Source: Sisyra terminalis (taxonomy: Eukaryota > Arthropoda > Insecta > Neuroptera > Sisyridae). From it: a DNA stretch of 64,000 bases. The first letter of the stretch is position 1; each line of letters opens with the position of its first letter. A program made the translations under genes and the position numbers. Location of the stretch: the NCBI GenBank assembly GCA_958496175.1, contig OY292275.1:21142001-21206000 (forward strand). The letters are read 5' to 3'. This document shows positions 1-12,014 of the stretch, piece by piece. Under the pieces are notes generated by a model. It worked only from the letters and a program-made list of their open reading frames with translations. It searched no databases and was not told the origin of the DNA.

Positions 1-1327
1 TTTTCTTTTCTTAGAAAATAATATTTTCCAATTACAAGTACTATATTAAGAAATTAATTACACTTTTCTTTTAATAATTTGTTCACTTTTCTCTTATTTC
101 TTCCAATCGTGTTATTCTTGTTTTATAATTGCCAGCCGCCATACCATATAGCTATGGTTTTAATAAGTTTACCTTTTTCAAATTAAATCTTTTTTATTTT
201 TATGTATGGAAAATGATTGTATTAAAAATACCTGTATGTTGTAAAAGTTTCACTATTGTAGAGCTTTTAACTAAATTTATTAAAATAATTGATTTTAAGT
301 TCCTTTATTTTACCAAAAACCTCTATCTGGTAATATCTCATTCTCTATTTTGCTTTTTTAATTTAATTCTTTTTTATTTTTATTACAGCTGATTTATTAG
401 CGAATTTAAATAAAAACAAAATAAGAGACTAAGACATTGCCAGCTAGTGATTTATACATAGTAAATGGTATTTATACCAAAATACTAATGAACATTTGTT
501 ATATTTTCCAAAATATATTGATATTTTTGTTTCGAGCTATCCAGTCTCTAGATTATTTTTAGGTAGTAAGAGATAATTAATGGTCCAGGATTCTACTCTG
601 GCGCTTTCTGGTGGTGGTTACAAAAATTAAAAATTACGAAGAAAAAATTTTCTGGTGCCTGGAAATTCTAATACTTAATGTGTAAAAAAATAATCTTAAA
701 AATCAATAATTTAAAAAGCAATCTAACGATCAATTATTTTAAATTAATTAATGTTTTAGCCTAAATATGCTACAGTTTAACGTTAGTTTGGCGATAGAAT
801 TGCTTAAAACATTAAATGGATTCAAAATGTACTTACAATTGGAAATACAAAAATTAATCCATCTCCTAATTTTCAGATTATGGCTAAATAACGCAGCAAT
901 TCTGAAATCCTTATTAACTATATCTCAAAGAGTGTCCCGATAAAAGCGTCCCAACGTAAGCGTTACCGACAATTGCGCTTTCCAACGAAAGCGCTCCAGA
1001 TAATAAAAAATTAAAAACTTTAGTTCATACATATATATTATGTAATTTTGATTATAAACTTATCCCGAATCTGAGCGTTCGTCATCTGATTATTTTAATG
1101 AAATAAATAAATAAATTTTCAGAATACATTTTTATACGTCGGGGTCGCAAATCTAAAACCTTTATTTTTCTCTCGTTAAAATAATTAATATACCCAAATA
1201 TAATGATTTATATTTTTTTTGTTTGTATATGGATTCAAGCCCTGAAATCAATAGTTATGAATGATTAACTTGTATTTAACATATCAAAACTATTGATACC
1301 ACTGACAAGAATTAATGATTTTAAACC
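1..1327. other. Non-coding tract, intron downstream of the Ptr exon
   Basis: AT-rich sequence lying 3' (in gene orientation) of the minus-strand Ptr exon. I looked for the next Ptr exon on the minus strand and found no conserved frame, so the following exon should lie left of this window. Reading frames here are short and of low complexity. The only structured piece is a short degenerate tandem repeat at 932-1000, listed separately. Confidence 0.6.
932..1000. repeat. Degenerate tandem repeat, about 14-16 bp unit
   Basis: Four to five imperfect units built around AAGCG or TTGCG: AAAAGCG, CGTAAGCG, CAATTGCG and CGAAAGCG, each followed by a C/T-rich spacer (TCCCAA, TTACCGA, CTTTCCAA, CTCCAGA). 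The tract is clearly less AT-rich than its flanks. The origin is unknown; it may be a piece of a transposable element. Confidence 0.5.
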
Positions 1328-1545
1328 CTGTAGCGAAGCCAAAGGGAGTAAGCATGACCCCAGGTGGTACATGAACAAGGAGCGGCATATTGATATTGGC
1401 AATTGCATAAAATATTTTGCTTAGAGAAAAATATAAAGAGTACATTTTTAAATAACTAAAGAAATTAACGATATTTGAATTTTTACCAATTTTCTTTACT
1501 AATGATGAAAACAATGGGGGGGGGGCGTTAAATTTTAGTTCGAAA
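1328..1545 (-). mobile_element. hAT-like non-autonomous element relic
   Basis: On the minus strand this segment aligns by eye along most of its length with the elements at 14923-15169 and 36235-36380. The shared core has AGAAAATTGGTAAAAA, then AATTTCTTTAGTTATTTA, AAATGTACTCTT and AAGCAAAAT. At its minus-strand 3' end it shows GGCTTCGCTACAG, which matches the degenerate terminal repeat of the 14923 copy. A run of G's (1517-1526 region) marks the other end, where a clean terminus is missing. The 94-residue minus frame across it (1290-1574) is judged a by-product of the repeat, not a gene. Confidence 0.55.
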
Positions 1546-1740
1546 CTTAGCGAAGAAAGTGTACGATTTACCACTTATCAAATCAAACGAATTGTTTCTT
1601 TGATTTTCATTAATTTCTGGATATTGTTAATTTTATATTAGTGTAAGTATAGAATTATTAATGTATGAAGATGGTATTAATTAAATATCTTTATTTCGAT
1701 TAAATAATACTATGCATGTAACATTAGATATAGTAATTAG

Positions 1741-1746
1741 ACTTAC
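1741..1746 (-). other. 5' splice site of the Ptr exon
   Basis: The minus strand reads GCTG|GTAAGTC, with the GT at 1746-1745. This is a strong match to the GTRAGT donor consensus. It sits exactly where the Ptr frame stops resembling the family, and leaves one base of a split glycine codon (phase 1). Confidence 0.85.
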
Positions 1747-2023
1747 CAGCACGTGTAATTCGCGCTACATTAAATCGACTCGTATAATTAACTTTAAAAA
1801 ATTCTTCTACAATCGCTCGTTCCGTTTTTCCTTCGCCTCGAACTGGTGAAAATAAAAATTCTGGGTCTATTTGATAATGCATTCGTTGGTATCCTGTTAT
1901 GCATATCACTGTTAATAACAAAGGGATTATAATAAAATAGCCAGGATGTCGACCAACAGCATGTCCTAGTTTGTAAAATGATCGATTCAGTGCATCGTCC
2001 ACAAATGTAATACCACAAGTCAT
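1747..2023 (-). CDS. Ptr: Patched-related protein, first coding exon (N-terminal 92 codons)
   Basis: The exon encodes the N-terminus of a Patched-domain (Ptr/PTCHD) protein. These are 12-span RND-type membrane proteins related to the Hedgehog receptor Patched and probably move lipids or sterols. The peptide starts MTCGITFVDDALNRSFYKLG. A first transmembrane helix spans about residues 28-45 (GYFIIIPLLLTVICITGY), followed by the family signature DPEFLFSP (53-60), GEGKTERAIVE (63-73) and a sequon N79-Y-T that would face the outside. The ATG is the first base after a pyrimidine-rich acceptor (CTTTCTTTTTGTTTCAG). A longer frame beginning seven codons earlier translates the intron and is rejected. 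The exon is 277 bp and ends in phase 1 at GTAAGT. Later exons lie off the left edge; the 5' UTR must lie in an upstream exon at higher coordinates. Family assignment is firm; orthology to Drosophila Ptr rather than to a paralogue is inferred. Confidence 0.9.
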
Positions 2024-2040
2024 CTGAAACAAAAAGAAAG
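2024..2040 (-). other. 3' splice site before the Ptr start codon
   Basis: The minus strand reads CTTTCTTTTTGTTTCAG immediately followed by ATG. The AG is at 2025-2024. The long pyrimidine tract and placement directly before the conserved N-terminus show that the start codon sits at the first base of its exon and that at least one upstream non-coding exon exists. Confidence 0.85.
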
Positions 2041-2162
2041 ACAAATATTAACATTAAATTGAAAAGTAAAAAAATCTGCGATTTTTTTCTTTGCGAATAT
2101 GTTAAGCTAATATTGCTTCACAAATTGTGTAAATTTAAAGTAAATATTTAACGACAAAAATG

Positions 2163-2186
2163 AACGGAAAACATTTGTTTTCCGTT
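2163..2186. repeat. Perfect 10-bp inverted repeat (hairpin)
   Basis: AACGGAAAAC, a 4-base loop ATTT, then GTTTTCCGTT. It lies about 140 bp upstream of the Ptr splice acceptor. No T-run or other context gives it a function. Confidence 0.7.
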
Positions 2187-3635
2187 TATATAAATGTATC
2201 TACTCATTTTTGTTTTACGAAATCATATGCAAATTATATTTTTGAAGTGATTCTGTAACATTATTTGTTTTTGCTGAAAAGTATTAAATTAGTAGAGAAA
2301 GTTATTTTTCTTCAAACTAAATATCAATTGATAAAAAATAGCAGATTTCCAATAATAAATGAACAGTAAGGAACTACATTTATTTTATAAAATTCAAACG
2401 ATAAATACACGCAAGTTGAAAATTAATTCAATATTGGAAAATGTATACAAGTAGGTAGCATAAGGAAAGTTGTCTCTTTGATTACTATTGACGTCATTTT
2501 CTTACAACTATCGGAAGGGCTTTAATTTATCAGTATGTGATTATGTGACTGGTAAATGAAATATGATTAACTTAATATACTGTCGCTTTACATTAATTTT
2601 CTGTTCACTGATTTAAATAAATATCATGACAATTTATATTTTGCAATATAAACATTCGTAAAGCTTATCCACTTTAAATGGAAATTGCTGCATGTAATTT
2701 TACATTTGGTATACAAACAAAAGTTGGTAAATCAAAATTTTCTCTGTTATGATTCGCAATAAAACTCCAAAATATGTTCTTCGAGGGAAAATTAGGTAAA
2801 ACTATAATTAATAATTTATTTATATTAAATAATTTCTAAGTAAACCACGACAATATTTGATAAATGGTTAATTAATTGCTATACAATTTTATATTGACAT
2901 TACAATAGAAAAATTATGTTTCATTCACTTATGATTGATGAAGAAAGTTATTCAAAATATCAAATCAGTATCTTAAAAATTATTTATTTTTTGTTCTACA
3001 AGTATTGTACACAAATAAAAGAGAAAATTTTTCAATTTTATTTTAATTTTTATGGGAAAAATAAATGTGTTTACAAACATTTTCCAATAGCCTCAAACCA
3101 AATACAATTTGAGTTTTACTTGCGATAGTTTTTATTTCTTTTTAGAGTTTTATTGCTTTGTAGATACAATTGAAAATTGATTTAATGCGGATGGAAATGT
3201 AAAAATTTCCACATAAATCAGTTACGATGCTTTTTGTCCTTCATTTGTGTGTACGTATGTTAGTTTTTTAAATTGGAAAATAGCTTATTAGTTTATTTAA
3301 ACCAACGTGCAACCTTGGTATTAAGAAAAAAATAATTTTAGAAAATTGAAAAAGAATGAAAATATTTAGATTTTGTCTATTTTAAATGCAATTTTTCAAT
3401 AAATATTCAGAATAATTCATTAAACTTACAATGAGTCATTCTTGGAGGCAAAATATAAAACAATCCTGACAGGGGCCAGGCCAATGAACTAGCATATTAT
3501 TGACACTTAGATAGAACTTCCGTTATCATGTAAATATTCATTAAGTTTGCGTCTTATAAATTAAAACTTCGAAAATGATAGCATAACGTTAAAATTTATA
3601 TTTTGTTTCATCTTTGTAGGATAAAACTTTATTAT

Positions 3636-3671
3636 CGATAAGATGTCGATAATAAATATATCGATGCTCTC
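3636..3671. repeat. Cluster of TATCGATA-like motifs
   Basis: TTATCGATAAG, ATGTCGATAATA and ATATCGATGCT occur within about 36 bp. The same hexamer clusters at 11186-11597. In Drosophila TATCGATA is the binding site of the promoter factor DREF, but here the motif may simply belong to a dispersed repeat. Confidence 0.45.
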
Positions 3672-5098
3672 AGTAGAAAACTGTGCAAGTAGAAAACTCA
3701 TTTTTTTTTATTTTTGATTACATTTTTGAATATTCTGTTGAGAACTATAATTGTTCTTATGCCCTGAACTTGTTAGGTACGTAATTCAATTTTTTTAGTT
3801 CAAAAGTTGCCACATAAAAATTATCTAATTATGGCGCTCAAATCATTACAATAAGAAAACCACCTAACTCTAGTAAAATTTGCCAAGCACTGTTAGTTAA
3901 TAGATGGTTACGTACTAGCTTTTTTTATAAATAAAATAAAATAAAATTTTATTCTTCAATATGCTCGGGAAACAAAATAGGTGAGCCAGTTGTAACTTAA
4001 TATTAAAGTAGTAAAATATACACCTGAAGGTGATATTTACGAACTAATTTTTTAGGATGAATGAACTTGACTGCCTCAAAGAAAAATAAAATAAAATCAT
4101 GTTTATCTTTTCAACAACTACTCGGGATCTATTGTGATAGACTCAAAATATTAATAACTTAAACTTTCATCCTATACCGATTAGCCAACAAAATTTTAAA
4201 TTTTCCAAAATTTTCTTTCGCCAATTAATGAGAAATCGTTTGTTAGATGTTTGTGGAAGTACCTGTTTCGTTTGTGACAATATTTTAAGAAAATAAAGTT
4301 TTAAGTGATATATAAAGACAAAAATACAGGAAAATTTAGAAAAATATAACATCGAACACGCTTTTTAACCGGATATATTTTCATCGTTTGTGAAAATAAT
4401 TTTTTTCTGCGATAAATTCTTGAACATAAATATGTATATTAACATTTCGTCTTTTTGAAGATTCAGAATCATCTAAATCGAATATACCGAATATGTGTAG
4501 TAAGATTTTCCACACTTTTCCAAGATAACAAAAATCATATTGCATATTACAAAAAATTAATAATCTTATTTAGTTGAATATCAAAGAATAAATAATACCA
4601 AATACAATTTCATTACAGTTAATGTTTCCACTGATATGTATATATCTAGCTTTTCACAAATAAGTAAAGGTTTTTAAAGTTAAAAGTATAGGTTTTTTGT
4701 TATTCCTAAAAAAAATATGAAAAGGAGTTAGACTATTGGCTAATTAGAACGTCGATATACATTACCACAATGTAAGTACCTACTTTAAGAATATGAATAC
4801 CATAATACATATTGTAGTATTTTATACAGTTTACAATGTCTTCTATAAATCACTAGCTAATACCCGCTCATTCGTCAACGTGACATTGAAAACGTCGACA
4901 ATATTAATGATTAATTCTACTTACTATTGCAAAGTAACCACCAGTTTCAAATTTTCATTTTGAAATCATATTATAATTCACACCTAAAGAATGTAAATTT
5001 AAGATCTTTAAAAGCGTACTTATATAAACGTATAAAATATGAATATGTTCAATGTCTTCGGATTAGTTGAACCGAATATTATAACAAAAAGAATATAA

Positions 5099-5152
5099 TG
5101 ATTATTATTATATTTATTATATTTATTATATTATTATTATATTTATTATATA
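5099..5152. repeat. ATT/TATTATT microsatellite
   Basis: Imperfect (ATT)n and (TATTTAT)n tract immediately left of the inverted-repeat element starting at 5156. Confidence 0.8.
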
Positions 5153-5155
5153 CGA

Positions 5156-5350
5156 CTAAAGGTCGGTATTTTCACATCTTGATAAATACATTTATTTTCT
5201 AGATAAAATTTTATTCGAAGGATAAATATAACATGCGTATTTTCCTCAAAGAACAGTGATAGAGATCAATCTAACAAATACATTTCGGCTATTAAATAGC
5301 TATCTTAAGGAATTAGTCTATCCATCCATAAGTGAAAATACCGGTCTTAG
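5156..5350. mobile_element. Short inverted-repeat element (MITE), CTAAG...GGTATTTTCAC family
   Basis: A 195-bp segment bounded by terminal inverted repeats: left CTAAAGGTCGGTATTTTCAC, and right, read inward on the minus strand, CTAAGACCGGTATTTTCAC. No coding capacity. Its interior (AGATAAAATTTTATTCGAAG, ATGCGTATTTTCC, AATAGCTATCTT) is found again, in the opposite orientation, inside the element at 48389-49140, which supports a mobile family with at least two copies here. I could not define a target duplication, so the superfamily is open. Confidence 0.65.
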
Positions 5351-6028
5351 TAATAATGTTCTCCAGTACAAAATAATGAATGATGTTAACATAAACGTAC
5401 TATAAATCATTTAGACTTTAGAGTATTAAAGACAAATATTCATCGATACCATTATTGAAACGTATATAGATACTTATAAATCGTCTATACATTATGTACC
5501 ATCATTAAATTATTGAATTAAAGATGAAGGAACTATCAAAATCAATTCTTAATTTCTTTTGAACAAATGTGAAGTTAAAATTTTCTCAAGTTATGAGTTA
5601 ATAAGCGGAAGTTTGGAAGACACATTTCCACTCTTTGTTTCAACCCATATGGTTTAAAATTAAAAAAAATACACTAATATTTAGTTAGGGATCGCGTACT
5701 TATGTATGGTTTGCAAAAGCCATCATTCCAGCTTGATCATTTTGGCTAAAAGAAGTAAATATTTGTCCCTTTTGTTAGAAAAGTTTGGACCCTTGTCGCT
5801 AAAAATTGTTATTGCTAACCGTTTGTGTTTGTTATCGTCAATTAAGGTATACTAAAACCAAGTGCATACATTTATTTTACTAACTAAAAAAGAATAGCTA
5901 AAATCAGATCATTAGATTGCAATTGACCGAAACTTAAACAGATAGACAGAACGACTATATATTTTATATAAAATTAATAAAAAAAGATAAAATTTATTTA
6001 AAAATATTTTTACCAATGCATTTGTTTT

Positions 6029-6108
6029 TAAATTTACGGTTTTTTATTAACTTTAGAGCCGTCAAAGATCTGTGTAAATATAAAGCAACGGTAAGTCACT
6101 ATTAAAAG
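6029..6108 (+). mobile_element. SINE, 5'-truncated tail copy
   Basis: Carries only the body shared by the SINE copies at 12015, 31641, 34980, 42252 and 49341: TTTACGG, TTTTTATTAAC, TTAGAGCCG, TATAAAGCAACGGTAA, then ATTAAAAG. The tRNA-like head is missing, as expected for a copy truncated at its 5' end. Confidence 0.6.
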
Positions 6109-9100
6109 ATATTTGCTATGTTTTTCTGCAGTTCAAAAGTTGGAAAAAAATATAAGAAACCAAAGGTGTTATTTTATGTTATTTTATTACTTCTAAATTA
6201 TGAAAGTTAATAATAAAAAAAATCCTCCATCACACAAATTAAGTCTTCAAAAATAGTAGGGAAAATAGGTACAATTCCGAATTAATTCTGCAGTGATAAG
6301 TGAAAGAAGTTGATAATTTTTAGCTCAGAAAAGAACTGTTACATTGTGCATAGTTATAAATTATTATTTTCGTTTTTTTTTTTTTTATTTAAAATTTTCG
6401 AGAATGGTATGTGTGCGAACAACTAATATGTATACATATTTGGTCAATTTTTTTCCTTAATCCAAACGTATAATATAAATTTTATACGACTAAATAAAAT
6501 TTAATAATTATTCACAAACAAGCTAAATTGGTAACCTCATTTTAAGAAAATAACGGTATGATTACATATTTACACTGAAACAGGTATGATAGGTGCAAGT
6601 ATATGACCCGTAGCTGTGGGGCGTAAATTCATCTTCTCCACATAAATATTTTAGTCACAATCTTGAATATCTGTAGTTACTAAAGTCAAAAATTATTTTT
6701 AGATATAGTTTAATCAAATCAATTGTTTCACAAAGTGTTCAGTTGAATTTAAAATTACTTTCTATAAAAATTAATTTATATTTTTATAGCTTTATATTTC
6801 GTATAAATGATAATTACTTTATACATTTTGTAATATTTAAAATCAATATAATTTACAATCAATATATATTAAATGTTTTAGTTTAAAATAAAATAATTTC
6901 AAATTTTTTTTCTAAATATGAAAGTAGTTTATATAATTTAAAATAACAAAGGTAATAACAGCTTGACGAAAATATTCGAATAAATATTTTTTCCAAACTA
7001 AACTAAGTTTGACTTATTATCTTTTAATTGTAATGATGTTCTAAATTTTCAATGTTCTAAGGTCCAAGCAAAGGAACGTAAAAGAAGAAAAGCCAATGTA
7101 AGAGGGTTTTTTCTATGTAAAAAAGGAAAAATGTTGTGAAAATCAATTAAATTTTAAAATTGATTTGTTATCAATCTTTGAACTTTATTCTTAAGTTCAC
7201 TGAAAGTTTGCTTACAATTATCTTTTGAAAATAGAATTTTGTTTTTTACAAACTATAAGATCGAATGATGCGATATACTATCAGGCATTCAACCATATAA
7301 ATTACATTAAGAAAGCATTACATCAAAAAAGCAGTATTCCATAAATTAAAAAAAAAATGAAGTTTGAAATTAGAAAAAACTATTTCGTTGGTTGAATTTA
7401 AAAAATAACAGTAACTATTAATCTCTAATTGATAATTCAGTAAGTTAAGTTTGAAGTTAGTATGAGAAATGTAAGAATTTCAGTAGCAGCTTAAAACAAT
7501 AATAATGTGTGTAATGAAGAATGAAATTTAAAAATATACCCTTTTTTAAAATTAACTTATGAAGCACATTACAAAATCTTGAGAAATACCACAAAAAAAA
7601 CGATAATTTCTTTTAGTCCGATTTCCACGTCGACGAAGGAAGGAGCCACTTAACCTCTGGTCAATGCAGGATTAGGTACAATAGGTGTGTAGCTAACGGG
7701 AGCGGGTAAAAAGATAGTTTTCGGCTCCTTAAAACCGGATTATTCGGCCAAGGAAGACAATCACAACAGAAAACCTGATCCTATATAAAAACTAATAAAA
7801 ATAACCAGCACTTGCGTAAAATTTGGTATTCCTTGTTGTACTCAAAGTAGCCTTGAAATTACAAGATACTCAATAAATGATACAGACAAACAAATGTCGG
7901 CAGACGGAAGGACAGATTGGTACCATAAAAGGCCAAGTGCCATGTTAAAATTTGCAGAGAAGAATTAGAAAAATGGATCAAAATAAAACAAAATGGATCA
8001 AAAATCTTATTGTAATCAAGTGGGTTTAAAACCTTAGGAAATTTGCTTAAGAATGTTAATAAGAGCAGTTGAGAGTGCTGTTAGTGAAGGGGATTTCCCT
8101 ATACTTATACATTGGGCGTCGTAGATATTTTTATTTTTTTTTATTCGATAAATATGATTGAAATTTGTATGAGACGAAATCTTTATCGATGTTATAATCA
8201 TTCTTTACGCTTGATTAATTTTAAATGATTGATTTGAATAATATAAAAAATTTGTTGCCACGTTTATCAGGCACATATTCACTTGGAGTGAATTTTGACG
8301 CGATTTTCAATTTTTACGTTGAAATATTTTGCACAGAAATCCCCAAATGTTGATGATTTTGGTATTGATTAAAGTTAAATATTTCAAAGTTTGCGAGGCA
8401 TTTTTTTCAAAAGAAGTTCAATGTGACAAAAAGAGCTATTGCGAACTGATTGCGACTACACGTATTTCACCAATTTACACTGTAGATTAAGCTGTTCAAA
8501 ATTACTCAAATTTACGATTTTTAACTCCGTTAATAAACTTCCAATCGACTTGAAATTTTACAGAGACATGGTTCAAATACTCGCCTAACTACAGTATATG
8601 AATGTCAATTTTTTCTCATTACTAGTAGTTTTCTTCTAAACAATCTTAAGAGTCTGTTAATAGTGTTAATATATAAATACAATAACTATAACGCAACAAA
8701 ATTAATAAATAGCACACAAATTTTTAAATAAGGCTTTTAAACATTAATAAACAATTTATTAAAACCATTTGTAGTAAATATTTTGAATGACAAATTACAT
8801 TTTTCGTAGCTATAAAACATTGTTTTTTAAAAATTGTTATCATACATTCAGTACTTCAAATTGAAGAGTATATAATCTTTCACTCATTCTCAAATAAGAA
8901 ATATAATTATAAGAAAGCTGTTTTTTAGAGCAACAATTTTATTGCACTATAGATTTCGCAAATAGGAAGAAAGAAAGTAATATATCTTGTTTAGTATTTA
9001 GTTCATCAATGGTCGTTACTATTCATTTGTCAACAATATTGAGTTTTTATTAGATATAAATAGATATTAAGCTATTAACTGTTGTTTTCTGAAAAAAGAT

Positions 9101-10014
9101 ATAATTTCAGTTTTATACAGAAGTGCTTATACTAATTTATAATTGAAATACTGATTTTATGTTTTCTTATTAGTTATGTACTGTTAAAAATATAATGCAT
9201 GCATAAGTAAATCTATTTACTTCCAACTATTAGGAGGATTTTTTCTACGTCCTTTTTAATGTAACTAGCCACAAATTTTTGAATATAAATATAATGATTT
9301 GATTTCATTGATTGTAATTAACATTTACATAATTCATATTATTAATTAGAGCAACTTTGATTGAAATACATAAAAATGAATATTAACTGAACCAAAAATA
9401 AAGATCAAAAACCACATGATACCAATGAAGCAACAATCTTTAGGTAACCGTTTTGTAATTAGCTAATCAAACGACGATTAGTTTTGAATATTTCATAACA
9501 ATTATATTTCACAGCAGAAATTAATTAATTTCTCGTTTAGACTAAAACGATTCATAAAAAATGTCTTAATTAGAATAAATATGAATAAAAGAAATATGTA
9601 TATCATTCTATGCTGAAGTTGTAAGTTATTTGAATTCAATTCTTTCTCTTGCCTTTTTTCTACCTTTCAGTTTTCTTTAAATTACTTATTCTTTATAGTT
9701 TTTGTCGCTTAAGATAAATAAAAGAAATATTTACATTAAAATTATAGGTTTTTATGTCTGCAATGAAAGTGTTAAAATAAATTAGTCTTGAACTTATATC
9801 ATTTGTATGCATTGCGTTAATGTAATAAGGAAAAGAGTCAAGACAATGAGTAGAAGAAATGTCATATGAAATATCATAATTTACGGTATTTGAATAGAAA
9901 TGATCGATTTGATGCAGACAAATGTTGAATGTTTCACCTTGTTTCATATTCGAGACTAAGATCAAATTCGGTTACTATATTATTTCGAAATTTTCAATCT
10001 CGTTTTGGTTTTAT

Positions 10015-10047
10015 CTAGAGACGAGGTCGAGATTTTTCCTCGTCTAG
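10015..10047. repeat. Hairpin CTAGAGACGAGG / CCTCGTCTAG
   Basis: CTAGAGACGAGG and CCTCGTCTAG are separated by 11 bases. They pair over 10 bp with a 2-base bulge that looks like a GA duplication. No flanking context identifies a role. Confidence 0.55.
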
Positions 10048-11179
10048 TGCACATTTCCAATAAGCACATATGGCATGTGTGTTCATTTTGACAACCACAA
10101 TGATCAATTAGTATTTCGTAATGAATTTTTTGGTCTGCATTTAATCAAAGCCGTTTTGCTCAGTAGATGGTGAAGCAAAATGGGGAGAAAATATTTTCAC
10201 AATATACTTTTCATTTTTCTTTTTGTCAGGCCCCTCTTGCCCACTGTACATTCTGGGCAAGTGGGATCGATGGAGGCTCCCTGACTCTAGCCATATTACC
10301 ACCCGAAAACCGATATTCATTAACGATAACTATATGATACATACATGTTGAGAAAATCAAACAATACTTACTTTTTACCCATAAATCAACCTTTTATGTT
10401 AAAATATATTTGAATTGTACTTAATTTCATTTGTACCTACACTGTTTCGAAGAAAATTCATCAGTAAACTTATATCATTCCAATGCTACATTTCTTATTC
10501 GTTTTTATTTTAATTTTTACATACAGCTATGCTAGATTAGGCAAAGTAGAATGTATGTTGGTATAATAAAAAGTCAAAGTCATAGGGATCTCATTATTAT
10601 TATGTGCCCAGGGGCTCCAATAGATTAAAGATGGCCCCCGGATTTTTATGTTATACAATGTTCTAAACTGTCTAAACAAAAGGAAAATCAATGATTGTTT
10701 TGTCTTTTTATTTAATTCATCGGTATATCTCACTTTAAAAAAACTAAAACATTGACTTTATGAAAAACCTATAGATGATATACCTAGATAATATACATAC
10801 CTATTTAAAACCACCAAATACCAAAACTATAAACTTATTTGTATGAGTAAAAATATGATTATACCATTATTACCATAATCATGATCAGATTGACTGGGAT
10901 AATCAATGGAACCTCAATTTTGACGACAGTGGATTTATTTTGATAATGAAACTTAATTACTGTTAATTATAAAATAATTTGTTCATATATTCAGATAAAT
11001 AAACAATGAACTATAACTGTTGTTAATGACGCATATATCTCAACTGAACTAAAATATCTATACCAGCTTACTCAACCATTTTCTTCTCCGGGATGCATTT
11101 CGAATTTTCTTTCTCTTCATGGACCATAACATATTTATAGTAAACTGTAAATATAACACAAAAGTGGTCATCGTTTTTT

Positions 11180-11640
11180 TTAAATATCGATATATCGTTC
11201 ATAAACATCGATGTTGAAACTCAAAACATCGATGATCATCTTCATAAGTGATGCATTATGAACGATATTTCCATCCCATTCATGACCAACAGCTCCATAC
11301 ATAAACAGATATCTGTCTCAGTTACAAGTGCAGATTTGTGAACTTCGTTAGATAATATAACGCGTGAGATTATAAACCAATGGTAGGTTGAGTTGAGTTA
11401 AATTGTAATCTAATGATGTTAATTCTGATGCAGTTTAAAATTTTACGGTATCGGATTTTATGATTTAAAAAGCATTGTTTATAAAATATATTTAAATGGT
11501 GGCAAAAGTATCGAAAAAAATCGATATATCGTTCTTAAACTTCGATGTTTTAACATCGATGTTTCAATTTGAAAATTAAGGATCTTCGAATATCGATGTT
11601 TTTATGAGCAATGTTGCATCTCTACATAAAACAGATTGAT
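11180..11640. repeat. ATCGAT-rich repeat, two related blocks
   Basis: ATCGAT occurs at 11186, 11207, 11228, 11520, 11555 and 11592. The blocks at about 11180-11235 and 11510-11600 share ATCGATATATCGTTC, a run of A, CATCGATGTT and a later ATCGATG, so they look like two copies of one short repeat. The self-complementary motif gives each block hairpin potential. This may be a small DNA transposon or a factor-binding cluster (DREF-like); I cannot tell which. Confidence 0.5.
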
Positions 11641-11857
11641 ATGTTTTAAGGATTTAAATTATCTTTTATGAGCTATAACGAAATGTGTTATATGTTTTGA
11701 AAAGTATATTATGAACCCTGTTGCAGTAGGTAACGAACACAAATATGAAGAGAAAGAAGGGAAGAATTAGGCAATAGCTAATTAGCGAATTGAAGAAAAT
11801 TAAGGTCATATTTGCAGAATATAATTATTATTTTTAATTATTACTATTCATTACAAT

Positions 11858-11950
11858 ATGGCCGAGACCTGGGTCCAAGCCTCCCAAGATCGGGAGGAAT
11901 GGAGAGAAATGAAAAGAGGTTCAGAGACCTTTATCCAGAATTGGAGCTCG
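11858..11950 (+). mobile_element. Non-LTR retrotransposon fragment, C-terminal tail of the RT protein
   Basis: The plus frame from the ATG near 11859 reads MAETWVQASQDREEWREMKR then a W-containing end (FIQNWSS). The pattern W-x-QA-x-QDR-x-x-W-x-x-M with a final QxW matches the extreme C-terminus of insect endonuclease/reverse-transcriptase LINE proteins. The fragment is under 100 bp and isolated. A GTAAGT follows at 11951, so an exonised fragment is conceivable, but the simpler reading is a dead LINE remnant. Confidence 0.5.
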
Positions 11951-12014
11951 GTAAGTATTAAGATATTTTTAACAACTTAATACAAATTTAACTAACAATT
12001 AATGAATAAATAGC

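Larger units (their letters stand above)
2041..5098. other. Non-coding tract upstream of the Ptr coding exon
   Basis: AT-rich, probably intronic. No convincing coding frame is visible; the frames at 2916-3128 and 4167-4352 are low-complexity. Two small structures stand out: a perfect hairpin at 2163-2186 and a cluster of ATCGAT-type motifs at 3636-3671. Confidence 0.55.
5351..11179. other. Non-coding tract
   Basis: Mostly featureless AT-rich sequence apart from the SINE tail at 6029-6108. Two stretches are visibly richer in G+C and may be unrecognised repeats: about 7620-7790 (contains CGTCGACGAAGG and GGGAGCGGG) and about 10215-10320 (GGCCCCTCTTGCCC, GGGATCGATGGAGGCTCC). A near-perfect hairpin lies at 10015-10047. 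A piece at about 10600-10645 (GTGCCCAGGGGCTCC, ATGGCCCCCGG) looks like DNA-transposon debris. No frame with recognisable protein features was found. Confidence 0.5.

Noticed and set aside
1794..2054. 86-codon minus frame overlapping the Ptr exon
   Set aside because: It is the same DNA in another frame; only the other frame shows the conserved Patched-family sequence and splice-site agreement.
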